Shown here: positions 61,954-64,000 of the stretch, one piece after another | How the letters are laid out: every line of letters begins with the position of its first letter | Position numbering within the stretch: the first letter of the stretch is position 1 | Position numbers and translations under genes: made by a program | Assembly: GCF_001421565.1 (NCBI RefSeq) | Contig: NZ_LMKQ01000001.1 | Location: forward strand, 59,277-123,276 | DNA length: 64,000 bases | Source of the DNA: Agromyces sp. Leaf222 | Lineage (GTDB): Bacteria > Actinomycetota > Actinomycetes > Actinomycetales > Microbacteriaceae | Direction of reading: 5' to 3' | Notes under the pieces: model-generated | What the model was told of the DNA's origin: nothing | The model's input: only the letters and a program-made list of their open reading frames with translations | Database searches by the model: none

Positions 61954-62481
61954 ATGACGCGTGCGGACGCCGCAGGGGGTATCGCGCAGCCGTTCCGAGT
62001 GTCATTCGTCTGCACGGGCAACATCTGCCGGTCGCCGATGGCCGAGGCCGTGCTGCGCTCGCTCGCCGAACGCGAAGGGCTCTCCTCGCGCATCCAGATC
62101 GAGTCCGCGGCGACCGGCGACTGGCACGTCGGCGAGCAGGCCGACCGCCGCACCGTCGCCGCCCTCGAGCGCGCGGGCTACGACGGCTCGAAGCACCGCG
62201 CACGCCAGTTCGACGCGACCGATTACCCGAACCTCGACCTCGTGGTCGCGTTCGACCGCGGTCAGGCGCGGATCCTGCGCAACTGGGCGCACGACTCGGC
62301 CGACCAGCAGAAGGTTCGGCTGCTACTCGAATTCGACGCCGAACTCGCCGCGCTGCAGGACGTGCCCGACCCCTACTACTCCGACGGGGCGGCCTTCGAT
62401 CGAGTTCTTGGGATGATAGAGCAGGCGACCAAGGCGCTCTTCCGCCAACTCGCTCCCGCTCTCAGACAAGGAACACGATGA
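61954..62481 (+). CDS. Low-molecular-weight protein tyrosine phosphatase
   Basis: 175 aa. Active-site loop VCTGNICRSPMAEA (Cys20, Arg26) and the general-acid DPYYSD are diagnostic. Dephosphorylates tyrosine residues, or arsenate in paralogues. ATG 61954 has GGAGGG 2-7 nt upstream; ATG 61945 is possible. Its stop overlaps purB (ATGA). Confidence 0.94.
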   Translation: MTRADAAGGIAQPFRVSFVCTGNICRSPMAEAVLRSLAEREGLSSRIQIESAATGDWHVGEQADRRTVAALERAGYDGSKHRARQFDATDYPNLDLVVAFDRGQARILRNWAHDSADQQKVRLLLEFDAELAALQDVPDPYYSDGAAFDRVLGMIEQATKALFRQLAPALRQGTR

Positions 62482-63857
62482 CCACGCTGCCTCCCCAGCC
62501 GCTCAGCCCGCTCGACGGACGGTACCGCTCGGCCGTCGGCACCCTCGGCGAACACCTCTCCGAAGCCGGCCTCAACCGCGCCCGGGTGCACGTCGAGGTC
62601 GAATGGCTCATCGCGCAGACCGACCGCGGATTCTTCGGCACCTCGCCGCTCTCCGCCGACCAGAAGGCGGCCCTCCGACGCGTCGTCACCGACTTCGGCC
62701 AGCCCGACATCGACGAGCTCGCCTCGCTCGAGGCGACCACCCGTCACGACGTGAAGGCCGTCGAGTACTACGTGCGCCGCCGCCTCAGCGATCTCGGCCT
62801 CGATCACCTCGCCGAGCTCACGCACTTCGCCTGCACCAGTGAAGACATCAACAACCTCTCGTACGCGGTCACCGTGCGCGACGCCGTGCAGCAGGTCTGG
62901 CTGCCGAAGTACCGCGCCGTCATCGACACGATCGCCGAGCTCGCACGCGCCCACCGCGACGACGCGATGCTCTCGCGCACGCACGGCCAGCCCGCGACCC
63001 CGTCGACCATGGGCAAGGAGCTCGCGGTCTTCGTCTACCGGCTCGAGCGCATCGCGAAGCAGATCGAGGCGAGCGAGTACCTCGGCAAGTTCTCGGGCGC
63101 GACCGGCACCTTCTCGGCGCATGTCGTCGCGGCTCCGGATGTCTCGTGGCCCGACGTGTCGCGCGAGTTCGTCGAGTCGCTCGGGCTCGGCTGGAACCCG
63201 CTCACCACCCAGATCGAGTCGCACGACTGGCAGGCCGAGCTCTACGGCCGCATCTCGCACGCGAACCGGGTGCTGCACAACCTCGCGACCGACATCTGGA
63301 CCTACATCTCGCTCGGCATCTTCCGCCAGACGCCGGTCGCCGGCGCGACGGGCTCGTCGACCATGCCGCACAAGGTCAACCCGATCCGCTTCGAGAACGC
63401 CGAGGCGAACCTGGAGCTCTCGAGCGCCGTGCTCGACTCGCTCGCCGCGACGCTCGTGACCTCGCGTCTCCAGCGCGACCTCACCGACTCGTCGGCGCAG
63501 CGCAACATCGGCGTCGGCTTCGGGCACTCGATGCTCGCGCTCGACAACATCCAGCGCGGCCTCGGCGAGATCGACCTCGACCTCGCGGTGCTCGCCGCCG
63601 ACCTCGACGGCAACTGGGAGGTGCTCGGCGAGGCGATCCAGACGGTGATCCGCGCCGAGGTCGCCGCCGGCCGTTCGAACATCGCCGACCCCTACGCGCT
63701 CCTCAAGGAGCTCACGCGCGGCAAGCGCATCGGCCAGGCCGACCTCGTCGAGTTCGTCGACGGCCTCGAGATCGGCGACGACGCGAAGCAGCGCCTGCTC
63801 GCGCTCACGCCCGGCACGTACACGGGCATCGCGTCGGACCTCGTCGACCGGCTCTGA
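62478..63857 (+). CDS. purB: Adenylosuccinate lyase
   Basis: 459 aa. Fumarase/aspartase-superfamily signature GSSTMPHKVNP, with TRHDVKAVEYYV and SEDINNLSY. Catalyses two steps of purine synthesis (SAICAR to AICAR, adenylosuccinate to AMP). Full length and coupled to the phosphatase gene upstream. Confidence 0.97.
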   Translation: MTTLPPQPLSPLDGRYRSAVGTLGEHLSEAGLNRARVHVEVEWLIAQTDRGFFGTSPLSADQKAALRRVVTDFGQPDIDELASLEATTRHDVKAVEYYVRRRLSDLGLDHLAELTHFACTSEDINNLSYAVTVRDAVQQVWLPKYRAVIDTIAELARAHRDDAMLSRTHGQPATPSTMGKELAVFVYRLERIAKQIEASEYLGKFSGATGTFSAHVVAAPDVSWPDVSREFVESLGLGWNPLTTQIESHDWQAELYGRISHANRVLHNLATDIWTYISLGIFRQTPVAGATGSSTMPHKVNPIRFENAEANLELSSAVLDSLAATLVTSRLQRDLTDSSAQRNIGVGFGHSMLALDNIQRGLGEIDLDLAVLAADLDGNWEVLGEAIQTVIRAEVAAGRSNIADPYALLKELTRGKRIGQADLVEFVDGLEIGDDAKQRLLALTPGTYTGIASDLVDRL

Positions 63858-63864
63858 CGCCGCG

Positions 63865-63895
63865 GGGCGTGCGACCGGACGTCCGGCGCACGCCC
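63865..63895 (+). terminator. purB terminator
   Basis: GGGCGTGCG (63865-63873) pairs with CGCACGCCC (63887-63895), with CCGGAC/GTCCGG inside and one bulged A. It starts 7 nt after the purB stop. Confidence 0.85.
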
Positions 63896-63931
63896 GTCGC
63901 GCGACCGGCGAGGCCACCGCGAGGACGGCGG

Positions 63932-64000
63932 TCAGTGGCCCTTCGGGCCCTCGGGGGCGCCGGGCGCATCGCCCGCAGGACGGTCGCCCTCACGGCGGGC
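63932..64000 (-). CDS. C-terminal end of a gene entering from the right edge
   Basis: A minus-strand frame reaches TGA at 63932-63934 with a polar Gly/Pro/Asp-rich tail ending GAPEGPKGH. The rest lies outside the window. Only codon pattern and the terminator before it support it. Confidence 0.4.
   Translation of the reverse strand, partial: ARREGDRPAGDAPGAPEGPKGH

Overview
The window is chromosomal DNA from a high-GC actinobacterium. The very high GC content, the many GTG starts, the 7Fe ferredoxin, the Zn-free S14/L33/L28 ribosomal cluster and the constantly recurring word GGATGCCGC all fit Microbacteriaceae (Agromyces/Microbacterium-like). That placement is inference from gene content and style, not from a phylogenetic marker. 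Genes are dense, and I see no prophage, insertion sequence, CRISPR array or rRNA. One tRNA (Gly, anticodon CCC) is present.

Layout. 0-4 kb: fdxA, a MocR/LysE regulator-exporter pair with an intergenic operator, and an alpha/beta hydrolase. 4-10 kb: a polyamine-type ABC importer (two permeases, lipoprotein, ATPase), divergent from a FadR-type regulator that is translationally coupled to a soluble Cache-domain protein, which may be the ligand sensor. 10-21 kb: a TetR/hydrolase pair with tandem operators, ribokinase, a DAO-Rieske oxidoreductase, a DUF389 membrane protein, a PucR-like regulator, an HSL-family esterase, a YbdK-type ligase, dcd, tRNA-Gly and DUF2200. 21.6-29.3 kb: a compact phosphonate uptake/degradation operon (phnD, phnC, a fused phnE, FAD oxidase, phosphonatase-like HAD, Zn alcohol dehydrogenase) divergent from a GntR/UTRA regulator.

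29.3-39.2 kb: an EamA exporter under a ykkC-class (probably guanidine-I) riboswitch, copA-copZ with a CsoR-like operator, an apparently catalytically dead beta-lactamase-fold lipoprotein, a PIF1-like helicase, a membrane-anchored unknown protein and a CopD-CtaG fusion. 39-47 kb: HU, rpmB-rpmG-rpsN, glutamate decarboxylase and a proVWX-type osmoprotectant importer. 47-53 kb: two coupled PAP2 phosphatases and a znuA-znuC-znuB-znuB-zur zinc operon with a clear Zur box over the znuA -35 element. 53-64 kb: a hisC-like aminotransferase with a branched-chain 2-oxoacid dehydrogenase (E1alpha, E1beta, E2), a 4-TM membrane protein, a WXG100-like protein coupled to an alpha/beta hydrolase, an APH-like kinase, an LMW tyrosine phosphatase coupled to purB, and the end of an unknown gene at the right edge.

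Two genome-scale signals cut across the genes. First, GGATGCCGC/GCGGCATCC occurs about 65 times by eye, far above chance. Second, a dispersed repeat of about 35 bp (GGTCTCGATACG...TACTCGACCGG and variants) provides the stop codon and C-terminal tail of at least two genes, and a head-to-head pair of copies forms the linker inside the fused phosphonate permease.
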